Below, piece by piece: positions 1 through 8,500 of a stretch of 18,109 nt of DNA. This DNA comes from an uncultured Campylobacter sp. (GTDB taxonomy: Bacteria > Campylobacterota > Campylobacteria > Campylobacterales > Campylobacteraceae). The first letter of the stretch is position 1. Every line of letters begins with the position of its first letter. A program made the translations under genes and the position numbers. The notes under the pieces are model-generated. The model worked only from the letters and a program-made list of their open reading frames with translations, made no database searches and was not told where the DNA came from. The DNA is taken from the NCBI RefSeq assembly GCF_938045595.1, contig NZ_CALIBB010000296.1:1-18109 (forward strand), given 5' to 3'.

Positions 1-305
1 TTTCAGAAATTTTACTACGCAAAATTTTAAAATTTATCGGTTTGACTTCGCGGATGAGCGAAGCTCGTCCTTGTAATAGAGGCTTCGAAATTTTAAAATT
101 TTATCGCTTAGGCTGCGAGAGTGAGAGGACTTAATGAGCGCTAGCGGCGGTAAAATTTTAACGTCCGCGGCGGAGTTTTTACGGCGGCGAAATTTTAAAA
201 TTTCAAAGCGGGCGGTAGGGCCGGAATTTTAAAATTCGCTCCGAATTTTAAGCATAAAAATCAAAATTTATCGTTACAATTACGTAAAATTTTTAAGGAG
301 CGAAA
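1..305. other. Gene-free leader with repeated AT palindromes
   Basis: I see no convincing coding region here. The stretch alternates GC-rich blocks with the palindrome AAATTTTAAAATTT, seen exactly at 22-35, 88-101 and 190-203, with a GAATTTTAAAATTC variant at 224-237. The right end holds the ribosome site and a possible -10 box of the gene starting at 306. The left end may contain the tail of a transcript from an upstream gene outside the window. Confidence 0.6.
275..280 (+). promoter_or_regulatory. Candidate -10 box (TACAAT) for the DUF4139 gene
   Basis: TACAAT lies 25 bases before the start codon at 306, in an AT-rich tract typical of Campylobacter sigma-70 promoters, which often lack a clear -35 box. 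I see no good -35 element 17 bases upstream. The assignment rests on position and sequence only. Confidence 0.3.
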
Positions 306-1742
306 ATGAAAAAAATAGTTCTTTTAAGCGCAGCTGCGGCGCTTGCCGTAAATTTAAGCGCGCAGGAAAACAGCCTTGAGATCTACGCGAACTCCGCCTT
401 CTTGCATCAAAACTTCGGCGCGCAAAAATCAAACTTCAGCGTGAACGTACCGGAGTACTTGGATATCCGCAGCATCGAGATCGCGGGCTCTTGCGAAGTG
501 CGCGAATTGTCTTTGGGAGAGATTGAGCCCGTGAAAAACGCAGAATTCGCCAAAAAAGAAGCAGACGAAAAGAGCCTGCGCGAGCTAAGCGACCGCCTGG
601 TCGCGCTTAAGGCGCAGCAGCGCTTTTTAAGCGATTTTGCGAGCCTGAAAGATAGAAGTTTGGCAAGCCTAAAGACGGATTCGCAAAAAATTTACGACGA
701 AGTCCTGCTTGTAGCGGGCGAAATTTCAAAGACGGACGAGCAAATCGGAAAGCTCAAAGAGAAAATTTCAAAATACCGGATCAAGAACGAACGCCGCTTA
801 AACGCGAACTTTGACTGCGATCCGAGCTTCGTTAAGATCAGCTACCCCGTTGACGTAAGTGCCTACACACACAACGAGCTCTCTGCCGATCTTGCTAGCG
901 GCAAAATCGAGGTCGCGCAAAAACTCTCGGTGCAAAATCCGCTAAACGCCGAGCTAGCGAATTTGACGATCGCGCTGTATCCTTACGAATACTCCTCGCA
1001 GACCGCGCCGCAGCCGTTTTACCCGTGGTACGAGGGCGAGCCTAGAAAGCCTGAGCCCGCGGCGGAGTATAAAAAGGACGTGATGCTAGAGGTGGCGGAT
1101 ATGCAGAGGGCGCCTGCGGCAGAGGCAAGATCGTCGTACGCAAGGACGGGCTCGAATATCGAAAGCTCGCTCTCAAAGGTGTGGAAAATTAGCGGCGTAA
1201 GCCTCAAGGCGGGCGAGGCGGGCGAGTTTAGCTTCGATAATCAGAGTCTGGATGCGAAATTTGATCTGCTCATCGATGGCTACGGCAGCGAGGCGGCCTA
1301 CGTGCGGGCTAAATTTATCCCCGAAAGAAGCATAGAGGAGAGCGAAACGCTAATAAAGCTCGATGGCGTGCAGATCGGGCTCGTGCATCTAGGCTTTGCC
1401 GCAAACGCGGAGGCTACGGCGTATCTGGGTAAAAATAGTCTGATCGAAGTCAAAAAAGAGCAGGCGAACAACTTCACGAAAAACTCATTTTTCGGCGGCG
1501 AAAGTAAAAATTCCATGGCTTGGGATTACGAGATCAAAAATAGCTCCAAGCGCGCGTGGAACGTGGTTTTGCAAGAGCGAGCGCCCGTTTCGACGCATGA
1601 GGACGTAAAGGTCGCGCTGAAAAACTCGCCCGAGCAGAGCAGCCTCGGCAAGGACGGACTGCTTAGCTGGGACTTCGAGCTAAAGCCGGGCGAGAGCAAA
1701 AAGATCCACTTCGGCTATGAGCTAAGCAAGCCGAAGAAGTAA
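306..1742 (+). CDS. Secreted DUF4139-domain protein (mucoidy-inhibitor A-like)
   Basis: A 478-residue exported protein. Residues 1-19 form a signal peptide (MKK, an Ala/Leu-rich core, then LSA before Gln20), pointing to the periplasm or outer surface. Residues about 25-75 match the short N-terminal DUF4140-like beta region. Residues about 85-165 are charged and heptad-like, suggesting a coiled coil. The C-terminal half resembles DUF4139: aromatic strands around residues 225-245 and a final segment with W-Y-I-N, then a W-x-L-pattern strand and a conserved 'KPGESKKIHFGYEL' end. The family is widespread but its biochemical role is not established; 'mucoidy inhibitor' comes from a phenotype in other bacteria. 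The start is supported by TTAAGGAGCGAAA directly before ATG. The gene stands alone on the plus strand. Domain family fairly sure, function unknown. Confidence 0.85.
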   Translation: MKKIVLLSAAAALAVNLSAQENSLEIYANSAFLHQNFGAQKSNFSVNVPEYLDIRSIEIAGSCEVRELSLGEIEPVKNAEFAKKEADEKSLRELSDRLVALKAQQRFLSDFASLKDRSLASLKTDSQKIYDEVLLVAGEISKTDEQIGKLKEKISKYRIKNERRLNANFDCDPSFVKISYPVDVSAYTHNELSADLASGKIEVAQKLSVQNPLNAELANLTIALYPYEYSSQTAPQPFYPWYEGEPRKPEPAAEYKKDVMLEVADMQRAPAAEARSSYARTGSNIESSLSKVWKISGVSLKAGEAGEFSFDNQSLDAKFDLLIDGYGSEAAYVRAKFIPERSIEESETLIKLDGVQIGLVHLGFAANAEATAYLGKNSLIEVKKEQANNFTKNSFFGGESKNSMAWDYEIKNSSKRAWNVVLQERAPVSTHEDVKVALKNSPEQSSLGKDGLLSWDFELKPGESKKIHFGYELSKPKK

Positions 1743-1758
1743 CGAGCTTTGGCGCTCG
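1743..1758 (+). terminator. Weak hairpin just after the DUF4139 stop codon
   Basis: CGAGC (1743-1747) can pair with GCTCG (1754-1758) across a six-base loop, immediately after the TAA stop. A T-containing tract (TTAAATTTT) begins a few bases further on, but there is no clean U-run. It may be a weak intrinsic terminator or chance. Confidence 0.3.
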
Positions 1759-2118
1759 CGGTTAAATTTTGCGCAGCGAAGTAGCTTTTTGCTGTGTGGC
1801 TAAATTTGATGTAGCACCGCTTTACGAGACGGACCCTCTTTCGCCGCGCCGCTGAATTTTACGTGGCAGACCGACTTTTTACGGCGCAATTAAATTTTGC
1901 GGGCATAAAACTAAGGCGCGGCTTTAGAGCTTATCTGAAATTTTTGGCGCCGTGCCGAGAGGAATTTGAGCGTGGCGAAAATTTAAATTTAAATGTTGCG
2001 GCGATTTAAAATTGGCTAGCGTTAGATATGAAATTTAGCGATGCAAAGAGGTTTTGGCGCTAGGCAGAAAACTTTGAGCGTCGCTAAAATTTATCTCAAA
2101 TTTAAAAAGGTCGGGGCG
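1743..2118. other. Gene-free stretch between DUF4139 gene and truncated repeat
   Basis: About 375 bases with stop codons in all frames I followed and no recognisable gene. It consists of GC-rich segments separated by (T)AAATTT(T) words every few tens of bases (for example near 1763, 1800, 1893, 1978 and 2085). It could be decayed coding sequence. I cannot identify a parent gene. Confidence 0.5.
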
Positions 2119-2202
2119 ATGAACGCGGAGCAAAGGTATAAATTTCACGGAGCGGCGAGGTGTGCGTTTGCTTCGCTGACAGCATTTAAAGGATCGTTAT
2201 GA
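2119..2202 (+). pseudogene. Truncated copy of the 5' end of the membrane-protein gene at 3005
   Basis: Translation from ATG 2119 starts MNAEQRYKFH, almost identical to the MDAEQRYKFH start of the membrane protein at 3005-3442. The similarity continues weakly (AAR, then a hydrophobic run), but the frame stops after 27 residues at 2200-2202. A 24-base stretch, 2125-2148, is repeated exactly at 3011-3034. The stop TGA overlaps the next start as ATGA at 2199-2202. This is either a broken paralogue or a short leader peptide that couples translation to the downstream gene. I favour a gene remnant because the parent copy has three to four membrane segments that are missing here. Confidence 0.55.
2125..2148 (+). 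repeat. 24-bp direct repeat, left copy
   Basis: Identical to 3011-3034. It encodes the AEQRYKFH segment in both copies. The two copies flank the AT-rich gene at 2199-2957, 886 bases apart. Confidence 0.85.
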
Positions 2203-2957
2203 AATTTCGCAAACTTAAATTTAAAATTCTAGCCGCGGTGTTACTTCTAGCGGTAATACTCTGCGCCGCATTTATCCGTATAATTCCCGATTTTTCCACT
2301 TCGCGAGGCTTTGTGATAGTTTCTCTCTCCGACTACGACAAATACAAGCAAGGATACTGCCTTAAAGAGGATAGAATTTTACCCAAAGAGGAGCTATATA
2401 AAAGAGTAGCAGGGGCATATTTGGACTATGATGTAAAGCTATATTGGATGATTGATGATTATAGGTTAAAAACCTTCGGTAGATTTTGGTCCAGTAAATA
2501 CGAGGTTGCATACTATGAACTAGAAAATATAAACTTATCAAATTGTTTTGAGGTATTAGAAAAATATTACCAAGAGGGAAAAACGACCGAGCAGATACTG
2601 ATGAAAGAGCTAAAGGCTAAAAAAACCGATCCAAAGAAATATCTAAAAATAAATTTGAAAGATACGAGCGTTGGATTTGACAGACCGATAGTTAGGGTTG
2701 ACGGCGACGATAAAGCTATTGCTGGCACTTTGTTTCTTGATAAATTTGCTATATTTAACGGTAATTATATGCAATTTAACCATTCTGAGTATATTTATGA
2801 CTTGGTAACAAATTTTGACATTACTAGAGAGTATTATAAAAAGAGAAAAAATGCCGTAGTTGGTATCGGAAAAGGGTTTAAATTTGATAACTGCGGCAAT
2901 ATAAATTATCCGCTGGAAGAATATTATTTGGGCGGTAGAGATATAGAGATGCGCTAA
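2199..2957 (+). CDS. Hypothetical single-span membrane-anchored protein, AT-rich
   Basis: A 252-residue protein I do not recognise. Residues 1-9 are basic and residues about 10-29 form one hydrophobic span, either a signal anchor or an uncleaved signal, so the rest (30-252) probably faces the periplasm. That part is rich in Tyr, Lys and Asp, with Cys54, Cys116 and a Cys in an 'NCGN' turn near the C-terminus; no enzyme motif is visible. The start is supported by AAAGGA seven bases before ATG. The body (from about 2400) is much more AT-rich than the neighbouring genes, while the first 180 bases look like the host sequence. It sits between two copies of a 24-base direct repeat, which suggests acquisition or local rearrangement. 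Coding is likely from its length and ribosome site; function unknown. Confidence 0.7.
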   Translation: MKFRKLKFKILAAVLLLAVILCAAFIRIIPDFSTSRGFVIVSLSDYDKYKQGYCLKEDRILPKEELYKRVAGAYLDYDVKLYWMIDDYRLKTFGRFWSSKYEVAYYELENINLSNCFEVLEKYYQEGKTTEQILMKELKAKKTDPKKYLKINLKDTSVGFDRPIVRVDGDDKAIAGTLFLDKFAIFNGNYMQFNHSEYIYDLVTNFDITREYYKKRKNAVVGIGKGFKFDNCGNINYPLEEYYLGGRDIEMR

Positions 2958-3004
2958 ATTCTCTAATATTAATTTCATTAAAAAATTTATGGGACTTAAG
3001 ACCG

Positions 3005-3442
3005 ATGGATGCGGAGCAAAGGTATAAATTTCACAGGACGGCGAGATATCTGCTCGCTTTGCCGATGGTTTTCTTGCTTGATTGGTGGGCAGCGGCTTTG
3101 ATTTTGGCGGTTTTGCCTTTTGAGGACGCGCTAAGAATTACCGTTTTTGCGGCAATATTTGCGATTTTAGCTTGCGCGCTGTTTTGGTATTTGTTCAAAA
3201 GGTATAAAAATTTTAAGCCAAGCAAGCTGTTTGTAAAAAATCCAAATCTTAGTTTGCTGCTTTTTTCGGTAGAAAATTTATCGCTCGGCGCTTTTTACGG
3301 CGGGTTTTTGGCATGCTTCGCGGCGGGGTATTTTTGGGGCGAGCGTGCCGCCGGCTGGAGTGTGGCGTTCGCATTTGCGTTCGCGCCCGTTTGTTTGCTC
3401 GTTTTCGTGATTTCGTATATGTTTAACGAAAATAAAAACTAA
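3005..3442 (+). CDS. Small multi-span membrane protein, unknown function
   Basis: A 145-residue protein with a short polar N-terminus (MDAEQRYKFH) and about four hydrophobic segments, near residues 14-36, 43-64, 88-112 and 118-140. The middle contains a basic loop (KRYKNFKPSK) that is probably cytoplasmic. It is rich in Ala, Phe and Trp, and no catalytic or transport motif is visible. The start at 3005 is favoured because the same initial peptide is preserved in the truncated copy at 2119, although the ribosome site before it is weak. It ends 390 bases before the convergent hydrolase gene. Base use matches the surrounding chromosome, unlike the preceding orphan gene. It is likely an inner-membrane protein; I do not recognise a family. 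Confidence 0.65.
   Translation: MDAEQRYKFHRTARYLLALPMVFLLDWWAAALILAVLPFEDALRITVFAAIFAILACALFWYLFKRYKNFKPSKLFVKNPNLSLLLFSVENLSLGAFYGGFLACFAAGYFWGERAAGWSVAFAFAFAPVCLLVFVISYMFNENKN
3011..3034 (+). repeat. 24-bp direct repeat, right copy
   Basis: Exact copy of 2125-2148, located at codons 3-10 of the membrane-protein gene that starts at 3005. Confidence 0.85.
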
Positions 3443-3580
3443 ACTTATCCGCCTTTCGCGCCCACTAAATTTTATCTCCTACGCAGCATGGGCTTGAACA
3501 CGGATTTAGCTCGCGCGAGCCGAGTATGAAATTTCTCTGCGGGCAAAATTTTGCGAACGGATAAAATTCTCACTAGCCGC

Positions 3581-3607
3581 TGCGTTTTGAAATTTATATA
3601 AAACGCA
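3581..3607. repeat. 8-bp inverted repeat with 11-base spacer
   Basis: TGCGTTTT (3581-3588) is perfectly complementary to AAAACGCA (3600-3607) across the AT-rich spacer GAAATTTATAT. It can form a hairpin in RNA from either strand or could be a dyad operator. It lies in the convergent gap, so a termination or transcript-end role is plausible. Confidence 0.6.
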
Positions 3608-3623
3608 CTTATCCTTGCTGCAG

Positions 3624-3668
3624 CGTTTGCAAAATTTTAAAACGGCGCGGAACTTGCTTTTGCAAACG
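3624..3668. repeat. 11-bp perfect inverted repeat
   Basis: CGTTTGCAAAA (3624-3634) is the exact reverse complement of TTTTGCAAACG (3658-3668), separated by 23 bases. The stem would be stable in a transcript from either strand. It sits between two convergent genes. It may be a terminator or processing element or a small transposon-like remnant; no flanking target duplication is evident. Confidence 0.65.
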
Positions 3669-3832
3669 GCAATTGCACCGCGGGCTTATCTATTTATTTA
3701 TGCGGGCAGCGAACTTTGAGCTAAAGACTAGACCCTTATCTTAGCTACAAAGCAAATCCGAACTCCAGCAGAGAAAAACGCGAGCTGCGCGAATGCAGTA
3801 GCAAAAACCGAGTAGGTGCGTTTACCCTAAGC

Positions 3833-4405
3833 CTAGCCCTTTAGCTTCATCATTTTTTCTAAAATTTCATACACGAGATCAAACTTCGTAAAGCCGTCTC
3901 TATCCAAAAAATGCCCACCCTTTTGCACCTCGTAAAACTTAGCATCGATCTGTTCCGCTAACTCGCGGCTGAAACTAAACGGCACGATATAATCATCCTT
4001 TGCGGCAACCACCGCGCGCTGTTTTGCGGCGGCTTTTATGCGCTCAAAATCAAAGCCTTTATCCATAAACTCGTCTAAAATTTTAAATTGCGGATCGCTA
4101 AGCGGCTTTGCAAGCCCCGAGACCAGCAGGGCGCCCTCTACTGCGCCGCTTGCGGCACTGCTTTGTAAGAAATTTAAGATCGTAGGGCAGCCGAGGCTGT
4201 GTCCGACCAGATAAACTTCGCCTTCAAATTTCACGCTTTCGCGTAGAGTTTTCAGCCACTCATCAAGCCTCGGATGCGCAGGCGTAGGCATCGCTAAAAT
4301 TTCCGCCCTCGCGCCCGATTTTTCGATCTCGCCTTTGAGCCAGGCAAACCAATGGCTTTTAGGCGAAGCATCGTAGCCGTGCACGATATAGACGCACTTT
4401 TGCAT
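3833..4405 (-). CDS. Serine hydrolase, RBBP9/YdeN-type alpha/beta fold
   Basis: A 190-residue alpha/beta hydrolase. The N-terminus VYIVHGYDASPKSHWFAWL carries the oxyanion-loop HG and the HWF...WL pattern of the RBBP9/YdeN family. GHSLG places the nucleophile at Ser70. Asp137 or Asp138 (KDDYIVP) and His165 (GGHFLD) complete the triad at the expected spacing, and the length fits the family. There is no signal peptide, so it is a cytoplasmic enzyme of unknown substrate. I start at ATG 4405 rather than 36 bases upstream because AAAGGAG sits just before it and homologues begin at this HG-containing strand. It lies 60 bases downstream of the DUF364 gene on the same strand, so co-transcription is possible. 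The fold and catalytic residues are clear; the reaction is not. Confidence 0.85.
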   Translation of the reverse strand: MQKCVYIVHGYDASPKSHWFAWLKGEIEKSGARAEILAMPTPAHPRLDEWLKTLRESVKFEGEVYLVGHSLGCPTILNFLQSSAASGAVEGALLVSGLAKPLSDPQFKILDEFMDKGFDFERIKAAAKQRAVVAAKDDYIVPFSFSRELAEQIDAKFYEVQKGGHFLDRDGFTKFDLVYEILEKMMKLKG

Positions 4406-4440
4406 ATTTTTCTCCTTTAAATTTAAGTTCTTTACGCGCA

Positions 4441-4454
4441 AAATTTTAAAATTT
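4441..4454. repeat. AAATTTTAAAATTT palindrome between two minus-strand genes
   Basis: A 14-base perfect palindrome in the 60-base gap between the DUF364 gene and the hydrolase gene. The same word occurs at 22-35, 88-101 and 190-203. It is a recurrent element of this sequence rather than gene-specific. Confidence 0.7.
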
Positions 4455-4465
4455 CAATCCGCGCT

Positions 4466-5287
4466 TTAGCCCTTGCAAATCGTGATTTTATCGGCAAATT
4501 TACCCAAAAAATGATACCCCGAGCCCGCCTGCGCGATGATATCGAGCACCGCGTCCGCATCCCGCACGAGCGTGCCGCCCGCAAAGTCCACGCCGCGCTC
4601 AAACAGCGCCTGCGGCAGTAGCGGCGTGGTAGGCCCCACGAGCACGAGCTTGGCGCCGCTTTTTTTCAGGCGCAAAAGCCCATCGAGCGTATCGTTGATG
4701 AGCGTCGTAGCCGTGATTATCACGTTATCTGCGCGCGGCACGACGCTTGCAGCCTCGCTTGCGGGCAGATAAAACGGCAACTCGGCCTGCTTGAGCGTGC
4801 TTTTGTCAAGCTCTAAAATTTTAAAATCCGCGCCCTTTTTCATCAGCGTCTTGATGTAGGGCACCAGCGCGCCCACGACGACGCTAAAGCTGCCGCGCTC
4901 GATCTGCAGCTGCTCAAAGGGATCGGCGCCGAATTTTACGTCGTAATCCGCGTGAATTTTATCAAAACACGCCCTTCCAAGCGCATTTAGCGCGGCGAGC
5001 GCGAGCGTCTTTTTAAGCGGCGCGGCGGAGCCTAGATCGCGCAGCAGATAGCGCACGCTTTTGCCTGCGATATTGCCCGAATCGGGCATCGCGCTTGCTT
5101 GCGAGGGGCAGCAAACGGCGCCCGATAGGGACTTTAGCGGCGTATAGCTAAGCCCGCACGCGCCTCCTTGCAGCTTCACGCCGCTAAAAAACAGCCCCAC
5201 GACCGCGCGCTCGATCTTAAGATCTAGCGCCCGGGCGCCTAAAATTTCTTTCGCGCACTCCAGCGTCTGATCTAAAATTTCGCTCAT
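4466..5287 (-). CDS. DUF4213/DUF364 domain protein (putative metal or cofactor-binding)
   Basis: A 273-residue soluble protein. The first ~90 residues fit DUF4213: a start resembling 'ILDQTLECAKEILGAR', then 'VVGLFFSGVKLQGGACGLSYTP' in overlapping strands, and CC at the 'SGAVCCPSQ' turn. Residues ~130-270 fit the Rossmann-like DUF364 domain, including the 'GPTTPLLP...LFERGVDFAGG' signature near residues 217-240 and a D-A-D tail. The family has been called a putative heavy-metal chelation domain, but no reaction is established. A clear AAAGGAGCG lies before ATG 5287. The gene is transcribed away from the autotransporter, and the hydrolase gene follows it on the same strand. The family call is good; any metal role is from family labelling only. 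Confidence 0.85.
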   Translation of the reverse strand: MSEILDQTLECAKEILGARALDLKIERAVVGLFFSGVKLQGGACGLSYTPLKSLSGAVCCPSQASAMPDSGNIAGKSVRYLLRDLGSAAPLKKTLALAALNALGRACFDKIHADYDVKFGADPFEQLQIERGSFSVVVGALVPYIKTLMKKGADFKILELDKSTLKQAELPFYLPASEAASVVPRADNVIITATTLINDTLDGLLRLKKSGAKLVLVGPTTPLLPQALFERGVDFAGGTLVRDADAVLDIIAQAGSGYHFLGKFADKITICKG

Positions 5288-5528
5288 TTTCGCTCCTTTA
5301 ATGTGGAATTTAGCGCCATTATAGCTTAAAATTTCGGCGCCCGTATTGATATAAATTTATTTGTTGAGCATTTATTTTATATGCCGTAATATATAAAAAG
5401 TTTAACTTACGCAAGCTCATTCCTTCTGGTATTATCTAAAATTTGTAATTGAAATTTCTTATTTATAATAATTAATATTTAATTTTAAGCAATGTATAAT
5501 TAAATAAATTTTTTACGAAAGGATACCT
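5288..5528. promoter_or_regulatory. AT-rich divergent promoter region
   Basis: These 241 bases separate two divergent genes and so must contain both promoters. From about 5335 the sequence is strongly AT-rich and contains many TATA-like words, unlike every other gap in the window. I see no clear operator dyad or riboswitch. Confidence 0.6.
5472..5500 (+). promoter_or_regulatory. Candidate sigma-70 promoter of the autotransporter gene
   Basis: A perfect -10 box TATAAT at 5495-5500, preceded by TG, lies 17 bases after TTAATA (5472-5477), a 4-of-6 match to a -35 box. Transcription would begin near 5507, giving a leader of about 22 bases with AAAGGA at 5518-5523 as the ribosome site. The spacing and AT-rich context support it; it is not tested. 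Confidence 0.55.
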
Positions 5529-8500
5529 ATGAATTACGATCTAACATCGAAATTTACAAATTTGTACTGCAAAGAGCACTTAAACCTACCTACGCTATCC
5601 ATAGCGGCATGTTTGCTGCTATCGGGTACTTGTCTAGGCGCCTATACCGAAACGGGAATGCTCGGTAATACGAGTAGTTGGGAGAGTGACGAATATAAAA
5701 AAGATTGGGGTTTAACCTCAATGAATGCTTCTACGGCTTATGCGCTAGGCTTTGACGGTAGCGGCGTAAAAATCGGCGTTATGGACTCGGGCGTACTGCT
5801 TAGCCACCCAGAATTTGGAGGCGGAAGGATAAATATTGTAAAAAGCAGTGGCGTATACGATAAAGACGGAATGAGATATCCCGATACTAAATATGGCAAT
5901 TCACCCTTTAAGGCAGGTTCAAGCAGTGAATACGACGAGACAAATAAGGGTGAGTTTAAAAAGGGCGAAAAATTCGACATCGATGGCTCGTGGCAAGCAG
6001 GCGTAAATGATAGCCACGGCACGCATGTGAGTGGTACTATGGCTGCAAGCAGGGACGGTAACGGAATGCACGGCGTAGCGTATAAGTCAAATTTATACTC
6101 CGCAAATACAGGCGGCAACGATGGTATGACTTACGGACCGAATCAGGATTACAATTTTTTTCTAAAAGGTTACAACGCGCTTGCCGATGCAGGCGTCAGG
6201 GTAATCAACAATAGTTGGGGGTCAAATAGAAAGGTAAATTCCGCCTACTCAGGCGCTACTGGCTATAAACCATCCTCTGGCTTAAGGCATATAAACGAAT
6301 ACAATACGAACATCAGAGATACTATCAGCGTTACTGAAACCAACAACGCTAAAGATCATATGTATCTAAAAGATTTAAACGCAGCCAAGAAAGCTTACTA
6401 CCAGTTTGTTACTAAAGGCGAGAAAAGCTTCATAGACGCCGCATACGAAGTAGCGGTCAAAAGGCAGGTCATTCAGGTTTTTACGGCGGGAAATAGAAGC
6501 CTTATGGCGGAGTCTTTTACTCGTGCAGCCCTGCCGTATTTTAGGCCTGATGCAGAAAAATACTGGGTAAATGTCACGGGACAAAATGGTACTTGGGGCT
6601 ATCCTAACGGCAGTAACGCAAACGGCGAAGTAAGTGATGCACAGAGATTTAATCTCGCAGGAAATTCCAAATGGTGGACGATCGCCGCACCCGCTGCAGA
6701 TATTTACTCCTCCACCGTAAATCTAAAAACTAAAAAGGCTTCATACGCTAGCTGGGGTGGTACCTCTATGGCGGCTCCACACGTAAGCGGTGCGTTAGGT
6801 GTCATATTCCAGCGCTATCCATATATGAATGCGGCACAGGTCCGCGATACGATGCTTACTACCGCAAGACAAACGACGCTTAGAGCAGGTCACGAAGGGC
6901 AACCCTTGGAGCGCTGGGGCAGTGACGGGCTCGGTGTACCAAGCAAAGTCTGGGGCTGGGGTATCTTAGACCTTGGCAAAGCGATGTTTGGTCCTGGGCA
7001 ATTTTTAGGAAATTTCGACATTACCATGGATCAAGACGATATATGGAGCAACGATATATCTGATAAAGCTATCAAATTTAGAAAAATCGAGGATCAAAAC
7101 GAAGCAGCCGTTTGGGCAGCAAGAAAAGCCATCCTTGCTTCAAAACAAAATTTAAGCCCAGAGGAAAAAGCTGAGCTTACTTTTGAGACCGCAAGAGAGA
7201 AGGCGAGAGCCGAGCGGGCCGCACAGGGCTATGAGGGTGCGCTCATCAAAAGAGGCAGCGGCACCTTAACACTTACGGGCGACAACACTTTCACCGGGGT
7301 TACCACTATCTATGGTGGCAAAATTTCGGCACTCAATCAATCAATCGGTAAAAGCAAACATATCGATGTACAAAATAGCGGCGAACTTGAAATCTTGCAC
7401 TCTGCAGTATATAGGATACCTGAAAGGAACGGCTGGCGAAGCGTGAGCAAGGCAAGCGATGCAACCACCGTAAAAGCAACAATCAATAGCGGTGGTGCAT
7501 TCGTAGTAAATGATGGCGTGAATAATTTAAATTTGAGCTTTAAGCAAGGCTCATTACTAAGAGCAGGGCAAGTTAATACTAGCGATCTTCAAAACCTCGT
7601 CGACAACCCCGGCTCTAAGAAAATTTTAACCGCCACGGGCACATTTAGCGGTGCAAATTTAGCAAGCACTCAGGATAGCTATGCGTTTTTCAAAACGAGC
7701 AAAGAGGAGGCGAGTGGCTCAAATTTACGCCTTTCGATCCAAAGTGGAACGAGTATGCAAGATTTTGCACTAAGCTCTTCGCAAAGAGCGTTCGCAGATC
7801 TACTCGTCGCCAATCGCGGTAGCGGAATTTATACGCAAATTTTAGGCTCAAACCATGCTCAAGCGCGAGAGTATTATAGCGCGTTCGCAAATGATGCTGA
7901 ATTCGCTGCGGCAAATAATTCCGCGATAAATTCCATAATGATGGCAAGCGTCGTTAAAAACAGAGGTGGCGCGAATACCGTAAATATTGATAAAGACACT
8001 AGATTTTGGATCTTTTCGGGCACAAATCGAATTAAATCTGATAAAGATACCGGTATTGGTAAATTGCATTCCGATTCGTTCGTAAATTTAATCGGTATTG
8101 ACTCTTTAATCGGCGATAGTTCAAGCGTCGGTGTATTTGTAGGCGCAGGGCGTACGGACGATAAAATAAGCGGCACCAAGGAGGTCAAAAGCAAGGATTT
8201 TCATAGCGGAATTTATTCCGACATCGGTTTTGAACCCGTTAAATTTAGCTTCGGTGCGATATATTCGAAATATGATCGAGATAGAAAGCTAATCTCATCG
8301 GTTTCGCCTATAGCTTACGAATATGTAGGCTCAAATGCCTCTAGTTTAAGTGCATTCGCACAGGTTTCTTATATGGGTTTTAGCAACGCGGACAGCTTTA
8401 GTGTAGAACCCTACGCTGGTGTTTCGCATACTCGCACGAAAATAGATAACGTCAGCAACTCTTTGATTCGCATTGAAAACAAAACGCGAAATTTACAAGC

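Larger units (their letters stand above)
3443..3832. other. Convergent intergenic region with inverted repeats
   Basis: No gene is visible in these 390 bases, which separate a plus-strand membrane-protein gene from a minus-strand hydrolase gene. The region contains several symmetric sequences: GCTCGCGCGAGC at 3509-3520, GCAAAATTTTGC at 3543-3554, an 8-bp inverted repeat at 3581-3607 and an 11-bp inverted repeat at 3624-3668. A bidirectional terminator would be expected here, but none of these has a classical U-run on either strand. Confidence 0.6.

Noticed and set aside
4406..4441. Upstream start of the hydrolase gene, adding 12 residues
   Set aside because: The added residues are polar and unlike the family, and the ribosome site AAAGGAG lies within that stretch, directly before ATG 4405.
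7690..8194. Antisense open frames within the autotransporter gene
   Set aside because: The plus-strand gene has continuous family features through this region; the antisense frames have no signal, domain or ribosome site.
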